Of a DNA stretch of 64,000 nt, positions 44,839 to 53,869 are shown piece after piece. The stretch comes from Capnocytophaga sp. Its GTDB lineage: Bacteria > Bacteroidota > Bacteroidia > Flavobacteriales > Flavobacteriaceae. The notes beneath the pieces are model-generated. The model did no database searches, was not told where the DNA came from, and saw only the letters and a program-made list of their open reading frames with translations. The position numbers and the translations under genes are program-made. How positions within the stretch are numbered: the first letter of the stretch is position 1; every line of letters begins with the position of its first letter. Location: positions 1-64,000 of the forward strand of contig JAUMUT010000005.1 in the NCBI GenBank assembly GCA_030530525.1, in the 5' to 3' direction.

Positions 44839-44846
44839 CAAAAATA
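44839..44846 (-). promoter_or_regulatory. -7 promoter box of the TPR-ribH-ppa operon
   Basis: Minus-strand TATTTTTG lies 25 bp upstream of the ATG at 44814. Confidence 0.55.
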
Positions 44847-44926
44847 AAATATTTATTTCTAATAAATGCTATTTTTTTCAATAATTTTTAATAATTTGCG
44901 AAACTTTTTATTACTTAATTTTTCCA

Positions 44927-46006
44927 ATGTTTTTAAAACGTCTATCTATACTGAATTTCAAGAACATACAAGCTAAAGATTTTACTTTTACTCCCAAAAT
45001 AAATTGCTTTGTTGGTAACAATGGCGCAGGGAAAACCAATTCTCTTGACGCTATTTATCACTTAGGTATGGGAAAAAGCTACTTCAACCCATCGGCGATA
45101 CAAAATATTACCTTTGGCGAGGAGTTCTATTTACTCGATGGCACTTTTGCACGTGCAGAAAGAGAAGAAACTATCGTTTGTAGCGTAAAAAAAGGGCAAA
45201 AAAAGATCCTCAAAAGGAATGGCAAGGCTTACGAACGCATTGCAGACCATATCGGGAGTTTCCCTGTGGTTATTGTATCGCCAGCGGATAGAGATTTAAT
45301 TACCGAAGGAAGTGAAGAGAGACGAAAATTCTTAGACGGCGTTATCTCTCAAATGAAAAACACCTATTTGCAAACCCTCATCAACTACAATAAAGTTTTA
45401 GCACAGCGAAATAGCCTCCTAAAATACTTTGCAGAAAATAAAACATATGACGATACTACTCTATCCATATACGATGAGCAACTTGCCCTCTACGGAACAA
45501 CTATTTATGAAGAACGAAATTCATTTATCCAGAATTTTATCCCTTTATTTCAATCTCAATATGAAACCATATCCCAAGGGAAGGAAAATGTAATTCTTAG
45601 GTATGAAAGTTCTCTTTCTAAAAACCAATTTTTGTCTATCCTAAAAGAAAACAGGCAAAAAGATCTCTACGCACAATATACCACACAAGGAATACATAAA
45701 GATGATCTTATTTTTGAAATACAACAAAACCCAATAAAGAAATTTGGAAGCCAAGGACAACAAAAATCTTTTTTAATTGCCCTAAAATTTGCTCAATATC
45801 ATATCATTAAGAATCAAACGAGCCTTACTCCTATTCTTTTATTAGATGATATTTTTGATAAATTGGATTCTGGGAGAGTTTCTCAAATCATTTCATTAGT
45901 ATCGGGCGAAAATTTTGGCCAAGTTTTCCTGAGTGATACTGATTCGGACAGAACGGAAAGAATTGTTAAAGAAATATTTGACGAATATACTATTATACAT
46001 TTCTAA
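44927..46006 (+). CDS. recF: DNA replication and repair protein RecF
   Basis: An SMC-like ATPase that, with RecO and RecR, loads RecA at gaps. The 359-residue protein has the N-terminal LKRLSILNFKNIQ, Walker A GNNGAGKT at 30-37, the IVSPADRDLITEGSEERRKFLD segment, a coiled middle region, the signature QGQQKSFLIALK and Walker B ILLLDDIFDKLD near 303-313. Divergent from the TPR-ribH operon; no consensus -7 box was found (closest TAATTTG, one base short). Confidence 0.95.
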   Translation: MFLKRLSILNFKNIQAKDFTFTPKINCFVGNNGAGKTNSLDAIYHLGMGKSYFNPSAIQNITFGEEFYLLDGTFARAEREETIVCSVKKGQKKILKRNGKAYERIADHIGSFPVVIVSPADRDLITEGSEERRKFLDGVISQMKNTYLQTLINYNKVLAQRNSLLKYFAENKTYDDTTLSIYDEQLALYGTTIYEERNSFIQNFIPLFQSQYETISQGKENVILRYESSLSKNQFLSILKENRQKDLYAQYTTQGIHKDDLIFEIQQNPIKKFGSQGQQKSFLIALKFAQYHIIKNQTSLTPILLLDDIFDKLDSGRVSQIISLVSGENFGQVFLSDTDSDRTERIVKEIFDEYTIIHF

Positions 46007-46051
46007 TTTATATATATCGCTATTCCTTTCTTTATTAAATTTTTATATAAT

Positions 46052-46093
46052 AAAAATCCTTCAACTAAGTAATATTAGTTAAAGGATTTTTTT
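46052..46093. terminator. bidirectional terminator between recF and the flippase gene
   Basis: A 16-17-bp stem (AAAAATCCTT-CAACTAA with TTAGTT-AAAGGATTTTT, one bulge), 6-nt loop and T-tracts. Confidence 0.8.
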
Positions 46094-46115
46094 AATCTCT
46101 ATTTTTCTTAAAAAA

Positions 46116-47636
46116 CTACTCTATTTTATATTTTTTATAAGATATAATATTATATATCTTTATTATAGTACTATTTTTTAAATTTTCTACTTTACTTCTC
46201 ACTATATTACTAAAAATATTTGATAAATTATATTTTAATATTAGTAATATAGAAACTATTCCTATTATAACAGACTTCAATAATATATTTATAATAGCTA
46301 TAAACGGAAATGAAACATAATAAAAACTAAAAAATAATCCCATTATAAATAATACATTTCTTAAAAATTCTTTTGAGAATGGAATTAGTTGAGATTCTTT
46401 ATAAACATAATATATTTTTATTATATTATATAGCATAAAAGAAATAAAAGAGCTTATCACTGCTCCATTTATTCCCCATTTTGGTATAAAAATCATATTC
46501 AAGCCTATTATGCTAAGTAATAAAAATATTCCTGAATATAAAATATATTTATAAGAATTAGAATTAAATAAAATAGCATTGCCCGTAGTATTCATTGTAT
46601 CCAATAATTTTATTAAACACATAAAAAACAATACCAAATTACCATTTTCATAACTTTTTGAGCTTAATAAAGCATATATTTGGTCTTTATTAGATAATAT
46701 TAATACAAAAATAATTCCACTTATTAAGAAAATAGTTTCTGTACTATCTTTATATATACTTTTTAGTTCTTTTTTATTTCCACTATTAATATTTTTTGCT
46801 ACAATAGGGCTTATTATTTGGTAAATAGACCTTTGTGGTACTACGATAAAAGTAGCTATAAATACAGATACAGTATATACTGCTATTTCATTGAGTGATA
46901 CATATTGATTTAACATAAATTTATCTATGTCAATAAATAAAGAAGAAATAGACCCCGATAATATAATAAATATACTATATTTTAATATAGAATTTCTATT
47001 TTGTAATCTTCGGAAAGATAATTTGGGTAATTCTATTTTAAAAGATATATATAACATTATTATTGTTCTTATAAAATAGCAAAATAGTAAGCCTATTATA
47101 AAAAAATCAAAATTATACCACTGAAAATATATCCCGAAAAGAAGAATAAAAACAAAAATTCTTGGAAATACTTCTCGTAAGAAAACCCCTTCTGTTGTTC
47201 TTAAATGTACTTTTGCCCACGCACAAAATACTTCAAAATAAGCAATAATTATAGATAAAATAAGAATATAATAAATATAATCACCTACTTCTGGGTTCTT
47301 TTTCGAGATAAAATAAAATATTTCCTTATAAAAAATATTCGTTATAATAGTACTTAGTAGTATCATTACTATTGGTAGGAACAACATTAAGGTAATAAAA
47401 TTTTGTTTTTCCTTATCGTTGTTATACGAAGAATAGTATTTAATAAAAGTTTGATGCACTCCGAACGCCATTAATGGCATCAGAATATTACTTGTTGATA
47501 AAATATAACTTATTAACCCATATTCTTTTTCTGATAAAAAATATGTATATAAAAATATAGTATTTATAGCTCCAATAATAAATCCTATATAGGTAAAAAT
47601 AATATTTTTTGAAGATTGTTTATATACTATACCCAT
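46116..47636 (-). CDS. oligosaccharide flippase family protein (Wzx-like)
   Basis: A 506-residue integral membrane protein with about twelve to fourteen helices in the MATE-like polysaccharide-transporter fold (MVF/Wzx). The YKQSSKNIIFTYIGFIIGAINTIFLY start and an ALN..-type paired half-structure are typical. It would flip lipid-linked oligosaccharides across the inner membrane. It is very AT-rich even for this genome. It stands alone with no glycosyltransferases nearby, unusual for a Wzx, and no consensus promoter is visible. It is possibly an orphan remnant of a surface-polysaccharide locus, or serves a distant one. Confidence 0.85.
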   Translation of the reverse strand: MGIVYKQSSKNIIFTYIGFIIGAINTIFLYTYFLSEKEYGLISYILSTSNILMPLMAFGVHQTFIKYYSSYNNDKEKQNFITLMLFLPIVMILLSTIITNIFYKEIFYFISKKNPEVGDYIYYILILSIIIAYFEVFCAWAKVHLRTTEGVFLREVFPRIFVFILLFGIYFQWYNFDFFIIGLLFCYFIRTIIMLYISFKIELPKLSFRRLQNRNSILKYSIFIILSGSISSLFIDIDKFMLNQYVSLNEIAVYTVSVFIATFIVVPQRSIYQIISPIVAKNINSGNKKELKSIYKDSTETIFLISGIIFVLILSNKDQIYALLSSKSYENGNLVLFFMCLIKLLDTMNTTGNAILFNSNSYKYILYSGIFLLLSIIGLNMIFIPKWGINGAVISSFISFMLYNIIKIYYVYKESQLIPFSKEFLRNVLFIMGLFFSFYYVSFPFIAIINILLKSVIIGIVSILLILKYNLSNIFSNIVRSKVENLKNSTIIKIYNIISYKKYKIE

Positions 47637-47749
47637 TATTATATTCTTTTATTTCTATATTTATTTTATATATCTATTTTTTTAAGATTGTTTAATTAAA
47701 AATACACTATAATATACCTCTATTTTATATTTTTTAATTTTAAAAAACA

Positions 47750-47784
47750 GAAAAACTTTACCAAATAATATAATTTAGTAAAGT
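47750..47784 (-). terminator. terminator of the DUF6261-like gene
   Basis: A stem ACTTTAC-n-AAAT with ATTT-n-GTAAAGT on the minus strand, 5-nt loop region, followed by TTTTT. Confidence 0.7.
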
Positions 47785-47817
47785 AAATCTTTTTATTAGA
47801 TATATGATAAATAATTA

Positions 47818-48573
47818 TTATGTATTTATTTGCATATTATTTTCTTTCTTCTTAGAAAAGCCATCTCTCCTTGCTAAAATATCTGCATAATAACTTCTTA
47901 TATTATTGATAATTGACAAAATAGATACATAATATTCTGATTCTTTTACATTTGCTAATGCTAATATATAATCAACTAAAACTTTATATTGAGAAGTCAT
48001 TTTTCTGCGTAAATCTAATACATTTACACTCATTTTTTTAGAAGAATTATAGGAACGATGTGAAAATAATTCATTAAACTCTGTATTAGACTGCTCCAAA
48101 GTTTCCAAAAATTCTTTTAACTTCAATGTATTTATATATTTTGAAGATTCTTCTTCTTTAAATTTATTAATTAAAGAATTTATCAATATCGTTTGTTCTT
48201 CGTAGTTATTACTTTCTACCTTTTTATATTGAATAATAACATTATTTAGCACTGAATATGCTTTTTTATAACTTTCATTACGTGAATTTTTATACGCACT
48301 TAGCGCATCACGAAATGCACGCATATCATCTCCTCTATGCTTATCCATTATAGCTAATTGTTTTGATTCTTCCTTAGCTCGTACTTGGTTTAAGGTTCTA
48401 TTAAATGCAGGTAGGTCGTTATTTAACGCTTCAAACTTATTTTTAAAATCTAAATCCTCTTCAAGGCTTATATTAGACTTATCAAAATCTTCAAAGAAAC
48501 GTATAAGAAACTGCGCAAACTCCGCATTATGTAATCTACTTACTTCTAACTTATTTAATTTGTACTTTTTCAT
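47818..48573 (-). CDS. DUF6261 family-like protein
   Basis: A 251-residue soluble, all-helical protein. The N-terminal NKLEVSRLHNAEFAQFLIRFFEDF and overall length match what I recall of the DUF6261 family of Bacteroidota (assignment from memory, moderate confidence). The charged middle section includes KHRGDDMRAFRDALSAYKNS and the C-terminus has a YYADILARRDG segment. No catalytic motif. It has its own -7 box (TACCTTTG) and terminator. It sits beside a 536-bp, extremely AT-rich noncoding stretch containing TAGTACTAT palindromes. Function unknown. Confidence 0.6.
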   Translation of the reverse strand: MKKYKLNKLEVSRLHNAEFAQFLIRFFEDFDKSNISLEEDLDFKNKFEALNNDLPAFNRTLNQVRAKEESKQLAIMDKHRGDDMRAFRDALSAYKNSRNESYKKAYSVLNNVIIQYKKVESNNYEEQTILINSLINKFKEEESSKYINTLKLKEFLETLEQSNTEFNELFSHRSYNSSKKMSVNVLDLRRKMTSQYKVLVDYILALANVKESEYYVSILSIINNIRSYYADILARRDGFSKKKENNMQINT

Positions 48574-49109
48574 TAGCTTTGTATTTTTAATTATGTTGCA
48601 AAGGTATATTTATTTTTTTAATAAACCAATATATTTTCTATTTATTTTCATAAAAACACAATATTTAACTTTTTATTATATTTATATCTGTTTAAAATAT
48701 AAAATATCATAAAATAAAATTATTCTATTATAAAATAACTTATAAAAATACTATATTAGTTTCTTTTTTATCTTTTATAAATTTAATTTTATATTTCATA
48801 GTACTATTTTTATAATATCATACTATTTTATTTACAAAATAGTTTTATTTTTTATTGAATAGATATTAAAAAATACTATCTTAGTACTATTTTTATTATT
48901 TTTGATTTATAAAACACATAACTTATAAGTATTTTTATAAAATAAAAAACTATTTGTAATAAAATAGTACTATTTTAATAATAAAAAAATAATAGTATAA
49001 AGAAAAATATATCCTTTATACTATTATTAAATAAAAATGTGTATTTTAAATTATATGTAATATATTTTTAAAAACAAAATAGATTATTTTTTTACTATTT
49101 TTTATAATT
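48574..49109. other. 536-bp extremely AT-rich noncoding region with ATAGTACTAT palindromes
   Basis: I find no plausible coding frame. The motif TAGTACTATTTT-like recurs: palindrome ATAGTACTAT at 48798-48807 and 48964-48973, and TTAGTACTAT at 48881-48890, spaced exactly 83 bp. Further half-motifs (CTAT or ATAG) occur about every 20 bp, but less regularly than in the two 21-bp arrays. Its role is unknown. Confidence 0.5.
48599..48606 (-). promoter_or_regulatory. -7 promoter box of the DUF6261-like gene
   Basis: Minus-strand TACCTTTG lies 26 bp upstream of the ATG at 48573. Confidence 0.55.
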
Positions 49110-49577
49110 TTATTTTTTTACTACGAATTTAAACATTCTATGGCAAGCAGTACAATTACCCAATTGCTCTGAAAGTTGCATTTTTAAGGTATCTTTATTA
49201 AAATTTTCCTTTGCAGATAACGCCATTTTATCAAATAGAGCGTGTGTAGCCCCTCCGAGTTGTTTAAACTCTTGTGGTAAGTTCTTAGATGTTCCTTTTG
49301 GTACTCGTTTGCTTACTTCTTTACCTGAGTTTGTCCCTGCTTCTATAATTAATTGAGGATTATTTTCATTTATCCCCTGATTAATTTTCTGTATAGATTC
49401 TAAAAAAGTTCTCATCTCTGATAAGACAGCATTTCTACCTTCTTCACTTATATAGGCTTCTTTGCGGTTATCTTTTGGTGTATTTTCTATTGTATTTTCT
49501 TTAAAAAATTTATTATAGATAAAAAATAGATTTAAACCTAAGGAAAGTATTAATAATATCGTAATTATTCGTTTCAT
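49110..49577 (-). CDS. cytochrome c-prime-like haem protein
   Basis: A 155-residue exported protein with an N-terminal membrane anchor/signal helix (about 3-22). An all-helical domain ends with one haem-attachment site, C142-T-A-C145-H146, near the C-terminus, as in cytochrome c-prime (a four-helix bundle with C-terminal CxxCH). A GGATHALFDKMA segment is the third helix. It probably binds one c-type haem in the periplasm; gas binding is possible from the family. It lies downstream of the TonB-dependent receptor on the same strand, 210 bp away, with hairpins between. Confidence 0.75.
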   Translation of the reverse strand: MKRIITILLILSLGLNLFFIYNKFFKENTIENTPKDNRKEAYISEEGRNAVLSEMRTFLESIQKINQGINENNPQLIIEAGTNSGKEVSKRVPKGTSKNLPQEFKQLGGATHALFDKMALSAKENFNKDTLKMQLSEQLGNCTACHRMFKFVVKK

Positions 49578-49741
49578 TTTAGTTAGTTTTATTATTTATG
49601 TTGATTATTTTTATTATATCTTGTTGTAAAATAATAAAAAGTAAGAGATTTTTATAAATAAAATTTCTATATTTAGTAATAAAAATAAGATATTCTATTT
49701 AAAAAATCTCTTACATTGCATTACAGATTCCTTTTTTTTAT

Positions 49742-49772
49742 TTATAAAAGGTATATATATACCTATTTTATA
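49742..49772 (-). terminator. hairpin after the TonB-dependent receptor gene
   Basis: A near-perfect palindrome centred on GGTATATATATACC with TTATAAAA arms and one bulge lies 16 bp past the receptor stop. A second hairpin with 13-bp arms (49641-49653 and 49702-49714, long loop) lies further on. Together they probably limit read-through. Confidence 0.55.
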
Positions 49773-49787
49773 AATATTGGTATTTGG

Positions 49788-52265
49788 TTACCAAGTAAAA
49801 GTAAGTCCGCCAATGATGTTTGTTCCTAAGCCTGGTATAAAGGTAGTAAAGTTTTCTGGTGTGGTTGGTAACCTTACTCCTGTTGCAGGATTTGTAAATT
49901 GCGGAGCTGTTGCTATATCTCTTACTAAGTAGCTTGATGCATATACTTTATTAGTTAGGTTATTTCCTTGTACAAAAAATGTCCATTTATTCTTTTTGAA
50001 GCCAATTTTAGCTCCAAGTAAGGAATAAGGGTCTTGATACAATGTGTTTTGGTGGTCTGTTGGTGTTTTTTCAGGAATAGATTCCAGATTTACTTCCAAG
50101 AATAAGCCCGATGGATGTTTATAATCCAAAGCAGCAAATATATAATGGGTAGGCACGCCTCCAAGTTTCTTATTTTTGTATATATTTCCATCCGTAAAAT
50201 AGAAATTACTATAATTGTAATTCACAAATAGGGTAAAACTATCTTCTTTTTTAGAAAAAATATTCTTCAAGAAGGTAGATTGTAGCCCAGCTTCCACACC
50301 TTGGTGTATTGTTTTGGAAGGTGAATTTATAGTTTTCCCTACGATAGCCAATTCATCGGTCAATGCAAGTATTTCTTTATCTACCCAAGAGTTATATAGG
50401 CTAATATTCCAAACAAAAGCCTTTCCTAAGTTCCCTTTTGTACCTATTTCAATAGTATAAGCCTTTTGTGCATCTAATTCAGAAAATTCTATTCTGTTAG
50501 CACTCGAATTGATAGTACCACCACTTAAATTTATAAGTTCAAGGAAGGTTGGTGGCTCATAACTTCCGCTAAAATTAGCAAAAAATTGCGTTATTTCATT
50601 ACTTTTTAATATAAAACCAATTTTAGGATTTATCCCGAAGTAGTTTTTATCTGCATTTATATAATTTGTTGCTACGGTAGAGCGTCTGGTTTGGTTAGGT
50701 TGAGGTAAAGGAATGGCAACTACGGGTCTGGTAGCATCTGTATATTTATCTTCTACCTTTCTGGTATCCCAATTGGCTTGCAAGGCTAAATTCATACTAA
50801 AATTATTAGTAAAAGAATAAGTATCATTTACAAAAATAGATAAATGATTAGCCGTTAAGTATTCTTTGGAAAATAAATTATCTCTATTACCTCTATTATT
50901 AATAAAATAAGATTGGTTTGTTCTTCCTTGACTAATATGAACACCTGCTGTAAGATTATTTTTTATGGTATTGTACTCATAATTTAGGCGAAGTCCATAG
51001 TCATTATTAATATTTTGACGTATGTTAGATCCCATTGGAAATGTAAATACATCATCGGCATACTGATAGTAAAGCGTAGTAGTTAAAAGATTATTTTTAT
51101 TAATCTGATAAGCGTTTTTATTACCAAAACGAGCTATTTTACTTTCTCGGTTAGGCTTATCACGAAGTACATTAGGACCAAAAGCAAATGGAGTAGTGAG
51201 TTTTGGAGCTTGATTAATTTGTTTTCTATCCTCTTCATACTGATAACGAGTAAGGGGACCTGGAATATCAAAACGAAGGTCTGTAAAAGATGCGTATATT
51301 CTACTCTCAAACTTATCCGAGAATTTTCTTCCTGCATTTAACAAAGCGTTGAACCTTTTTGAGGAATTATATTCTCTATATCCGTCGCTGTGGTTGTAAG
51401 AAGTGGAAACAAAAATATCATTCTTACCAAAAGAGAAGCCCGAAGATATACTACTGTTAAAATAATTAAAACTTCCTGCCTCCATTTTCACACTTAAAGG
51501 AGAGGCATTGTATCCGTTTTTCGTTACAAAGTTCATTGCGCCTCCAAGAGTAGCTCCGCCGTACTCCATAGCGTTAGAACCACGATAAACTTCTACTAAA
51601 TTGGACGCTTGTGGCTCCAATACACCTATAATATATGAACCATCGGAGAAATTAATAGGAATACCATCTTGAAATAGGGCAACTCCGCGCGATTGAGGGT
51701 TACTTTGTATTCCAGAACCACGAATGTTTAGCCTTGGTTGGTCATTTCCTCCAAAAAACTCCTGAATAATAACGCCAGGTTCTCTCTGTAAGGCATCTTT
51801 TAGGGTTTGAGAGCGTTGCGAAGATAAGTTTTTAAGGTCAGCAAGATTAGTTCCGCCCGCTATTTTGTCCAATTTCATTTTAGAAATATGAACAGAGTTG
51901 GCAACCAAGCTCGGATTATCAGAAACTACTACTTCTTCTAGCTCAATTGCATTTTTAGAGATAACAACTTCCACGTAAGTAACTCTGTTTTCATTATTTT
52001 GAAGCGTAACAGGAATTATTTTTTTCTGAAATCCTTCTTTTTCCACTTCAATAACAGGATTTTCTTCTGTAAAAATCAAAGAATAACTTCCGTCGTTATC
52101 TGTAAGCGTTTTAATTTTGGAGTTACTTTGTAATTGTACGCTGGCATTTGCCACCGGGAATTTGTTTTCATCAAGGATTTTTCCTTTAATCCTATTATTC
52201 TGTGCAAAAGCGATTATGGCAAGCATAAAAAACACAGCCGATAGATAATACTTTTTACGAAACAT
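49788..52265 (-). CDS. TonB-dependent receptor
   Basis: Outer-membrane active importer of 825 residues. It has a signal peptide (about 1-21), a carboxypeptidase-regulatory-like (CarboxypepD_reg) domain at about 25-110 common in Bacteroidota, a plug domain (LKDALQREPGVIIQEFFGGNDQPRLNIRGSG near 155-185) and a 22-strand barrel ending in FTW. The plug resembles FecA/FyuA-type siderophore or metal-chelate receptors. No SusD partner is adjacent, which argues against a glycan-uptake SusC. The ligand is unknown. It has its own -7 box. Confidence 0.92.
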   Translation of the reverse strand: MFRKKYYLSAVFFMLAIIAFAQNNRIKGKILDENKFPVANASVQLQSNSKIKTLTDNDGSYSLIFTEENPVIEVEKEGFQKKIIPVTLQNNENRVTYVEVVISKNAIELEEVVVSDNPSLVANSVHISKMKLDKIAGGTNLADLKNLSSQRSQTLKDALQREPGVIIQEFFGGNDQPRLNIRGSGIQSNPQSRGVALFQDGIPINFSDGSYIIGVLEPQASNLVEVYRGSNAMEYGGATLGGAMNFVTKNGYNASPLSVKMEAGSFNYFNSSISSGFSFGKNDIFVSTSYNHSDGYREYNSSKRFNALLNAGRKFSDKFESRIYASFTDLRFDIPGPLTRYQYEEDRKQINQAPKLTTPFAFGPNVLRDKPNRESKIARFGNKNAYQINKNNLLTTTLYYQYADDVFTFPMGSNIRQNINNDYGLRLNYEYNTIKNNLTAGVHISQGRTNQSYFINNRGNRDNLFSKEYLTANHLSIFVNDTYSFTNNFSMNLALQANWDTRKVEDKYTDATRPVVAIPLPQPNQTRRSTVATNYINADKNYFGINPKIGFILKSNEITQFFANFSGSYEPPTFLELINLSGGTINSSANRIEFSELDAQKAYTIEIGTKGNLGKAFVWNISLYNSWVDKEILALTDELAIVGKTINSPSKTIHQGVEAGLQSTFLKNIFSKKEDSFTLFVNYNYSNFYFTDGNIYKNKKLGGVPTHYIFAALDYKHPSGLFLEVNLESIPEKTPTDHQNTLYQDPYSLLGAKIGFKKNKWTFFVQGNNLTNKVYASSYLVRDIATAPQFTNPATGVRLPTTPENFTTFIPGLGTNIIGGLTFTW

Positions 52266-52293
52266 ATGTTAATTATTTTAAATTAGACTGATG

Positions 52294-52301
52294 CAAAATT
52301 A
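52294..52301 (-). promoter_or_regulatory. -7 promoter box of the TonB-dependent receptor gene
   Basis: Minus-strand TAATTTTG lies about 29 bp upstream of the ATG. I see no convincing Fur-type dyad. Confidence 0.5.
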
Positions 52302-52445
52302 GCAAATATTTTCTATTTTAAATAATGCACAAGATGATATTTAGTAAAAATTTAACATTAAGTAAGTATTAACATTCTTTTTTTTGGAATAAAATATATT
52401 TACAAAAAATTAGTTTATTTTAGAGAATTTTAGTTTTAAAAAACG

Positions 52446-52480
52446 CTAATGAAATTAGAAGCGTGAATTTTTTTTTGTTT
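52446..52480 (+). other. hairpin plus T-tract between divergent genes
   Basis: CTAAT-GAA-ATTAG forms a stem with an outer ACG/CGT pair across a 3-nt bulge, followed by GAAT9. It resembles a + strand terminator, yet no gene reads into it from the left. It could be the end of an unannotated small RNA, or chance. Confidence 0.3.
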
Positions 52481-52509
52481 TTTTAACGATTTTTTTCAAA
52501 AAATATTTC

Positions 52510-52537
52510 TTTGAATTAAAAAAAATATATACTTTTG
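52510..52537 (+). promoter_or_regulatory. promoter of the dihydroorotase-like gene; fixes its start
   Basis: TTTG (52510-52513), a 16-bp spacer, TACTTTTG (52530-52537). Transcription would begin near 52544, past the upstream in-frame ATG at 52540, so the ATG at 52567 is used. Confidence 0.7.
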
Positions 52538-52566
52538 CAGTGAAATATAATGATATTCTAATTGTA

Positions 52567-53814
52567 ATGAAAATTTTTCTAAAATCGGTAACTATCCTTG
52601 ATTGTGATAGCCAATTTCATAAAAATCAGCAAGATATACGAATTGAAAATGGCATCATAAAAGAAATAGGCTCTAATCTTAACTATACTTCGGAAGAGAA
52701 AGTTATAGAAAACTGTTTTGTTTCACAAGGTTGGGCGGATAGTAGCGTGTGTTTTGGAGAACCAGGCTATGAAGAACGAGAAACATTGGATAACGGAATG
52801 CGAGTGGCTGCCAAGAGTGGTTTTACTCAAATAATGCTTAATCCTAATGTGTTACCCATTACAGACACCAAAAGCCAAGTAGCTTATTTAAAGCAAGTTA
52901 CACAAAATTCTGTAAATGAATTATTCCCGATAGGAGCTTTGAGCGTAAATAGCCAAGGGGAATATCTTGCAGAGTTATATGATATGGCGCAAGGTGGAGC
53001 CGTAGCTTTTGGAGATTATAAAAAATCATTATATAATGCTAATTTATTAAAAATAGCATTACAATATACGCAACCCTTCCAAGGTATTGTCATTTCATTT
53101 GCTAATGAGAAAACCATAGCAGGGAAAGGAGTTGTAAATGAGCATATTACCTCTACAAAATTAGGATTAAAAGGCATTCCTACACTTGCAGAAGAGGTAG
53201 TTATAGCACGAGATTTGGCTATTTTGGAATACTCAGGCGGAAAGTTACACATTCCTACGGTATCTTCTGCTAAATCTCTGGAAATCATAAAAGAAGCTAA
53301 ACGCAAAGGGCTTGATGTAACTTGTAGTGTGGCGATATATAATTTACACTTACCTGATGATATTTTAGTAGATTTTAACACTAATTATAAAGTCCTTCCT
53401 CCACTTAGAGATAAAATACAAATTGAGGCACTTTGCAAAGGCTTAGAAGAAGGAGTTATTGATTTTGTAACTTCTGACCATTGCCCATTAGATATAGAAT
53501 GCAAAGCCAAAGAATTTGACCTCGCTGATTTTGGAACTATTGGCTTAGAAACCGCTTTTGGTATTCTTATTCAGCACGTTAGCGTTGAAAAAGCTGTACA
53601 ATTACTTACAGGAGCAAAAAAACGTTTTTCGTTACCTTCTGCGCCTATTGAAGTAGGAAATGAAGCTAATTTGACTCTATTCCGTACCGAAGGAGAATAT
53701 GTTTTATCCGAAAAAGACATCACTTCAACCTCTAAAAATTGTGCATTTTTAGGAGAAAAAATAAAAGGAAGCATTATTGGCATTATCACTCAAAAAGGAT
53801 TTTTATTTAATTAA
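52567..53814 (+). CDS. dihydroorotase-like amidohydrolase lacking metal-binding histidines
   Basis: A 415-residue amidohydrolase-fold protein homologous to dihydroorotase (PyrC), which closes carbamoyl aspartate in pyrimidine synthesis. The canonical D-x-H-x-H-x-R-x-P-G is here D58-S-S60-V-C62-F-G64-E-P-G, so both metal-ligand histidines and the substrate-binding arginine are lost. HIAHVS has become HIPTVS, removing a third ligand. The later SDHCPLD motif and FGTIGLETAF are kept. Such non-catalytic homologues occur in Bacteroidota and may bind partner enzymes; an active PyrC should be elsewhere. Start as explained at the promoter; cotranscription with the next gene is possible (55-bp gap). 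Confidence 0.85.
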   Translation: MKIFLKSVTILDCDSQFHKNQQDIRIENGIIKEIGSNLNYTSEEKVIENCFVSQGWADSSVCFGEPGYEERETLDNGMRVAAKSGFTQIMLNPNVLPITDTKSQVAYLKQVTQNSVNELFPIGALSVNSQGEYLAELYDMAQGGAVAFGDYKKSLYNANLLKIALQYTQPFQGIVISFANEKTIAGKGVVNEHITSTKLGLKGIPTLAEEVVIARDLAILEYSGGKLHIPTVSSAKSLEIIKEAKRKGLDVTCSVAIYNLHLPDDILVDFNTNYKVLPPLRDKIQIEALCKGLEEGVIDFVTSDHCPLDIECKAKEFDLADFGTIGLETAFGILIQHVSVEKAVQLLTGAKKRFSLPSAPIEVGNEANLTLFRTEGEYVLSEKDITSTSKNCAFLGEKIKGSIIGIITQKGFLFN

Positions 53815-53869
53815 TATTTATTAGCCAAAAAAATCAGCAAAATCTTTATTTTAACTTCTAAAATTAAGA

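Noticed and set aside
48798..48973. 83-bp tandem repeat
   Set aside because: Only the first 16 or so bases of each copy match; the rest diverges.
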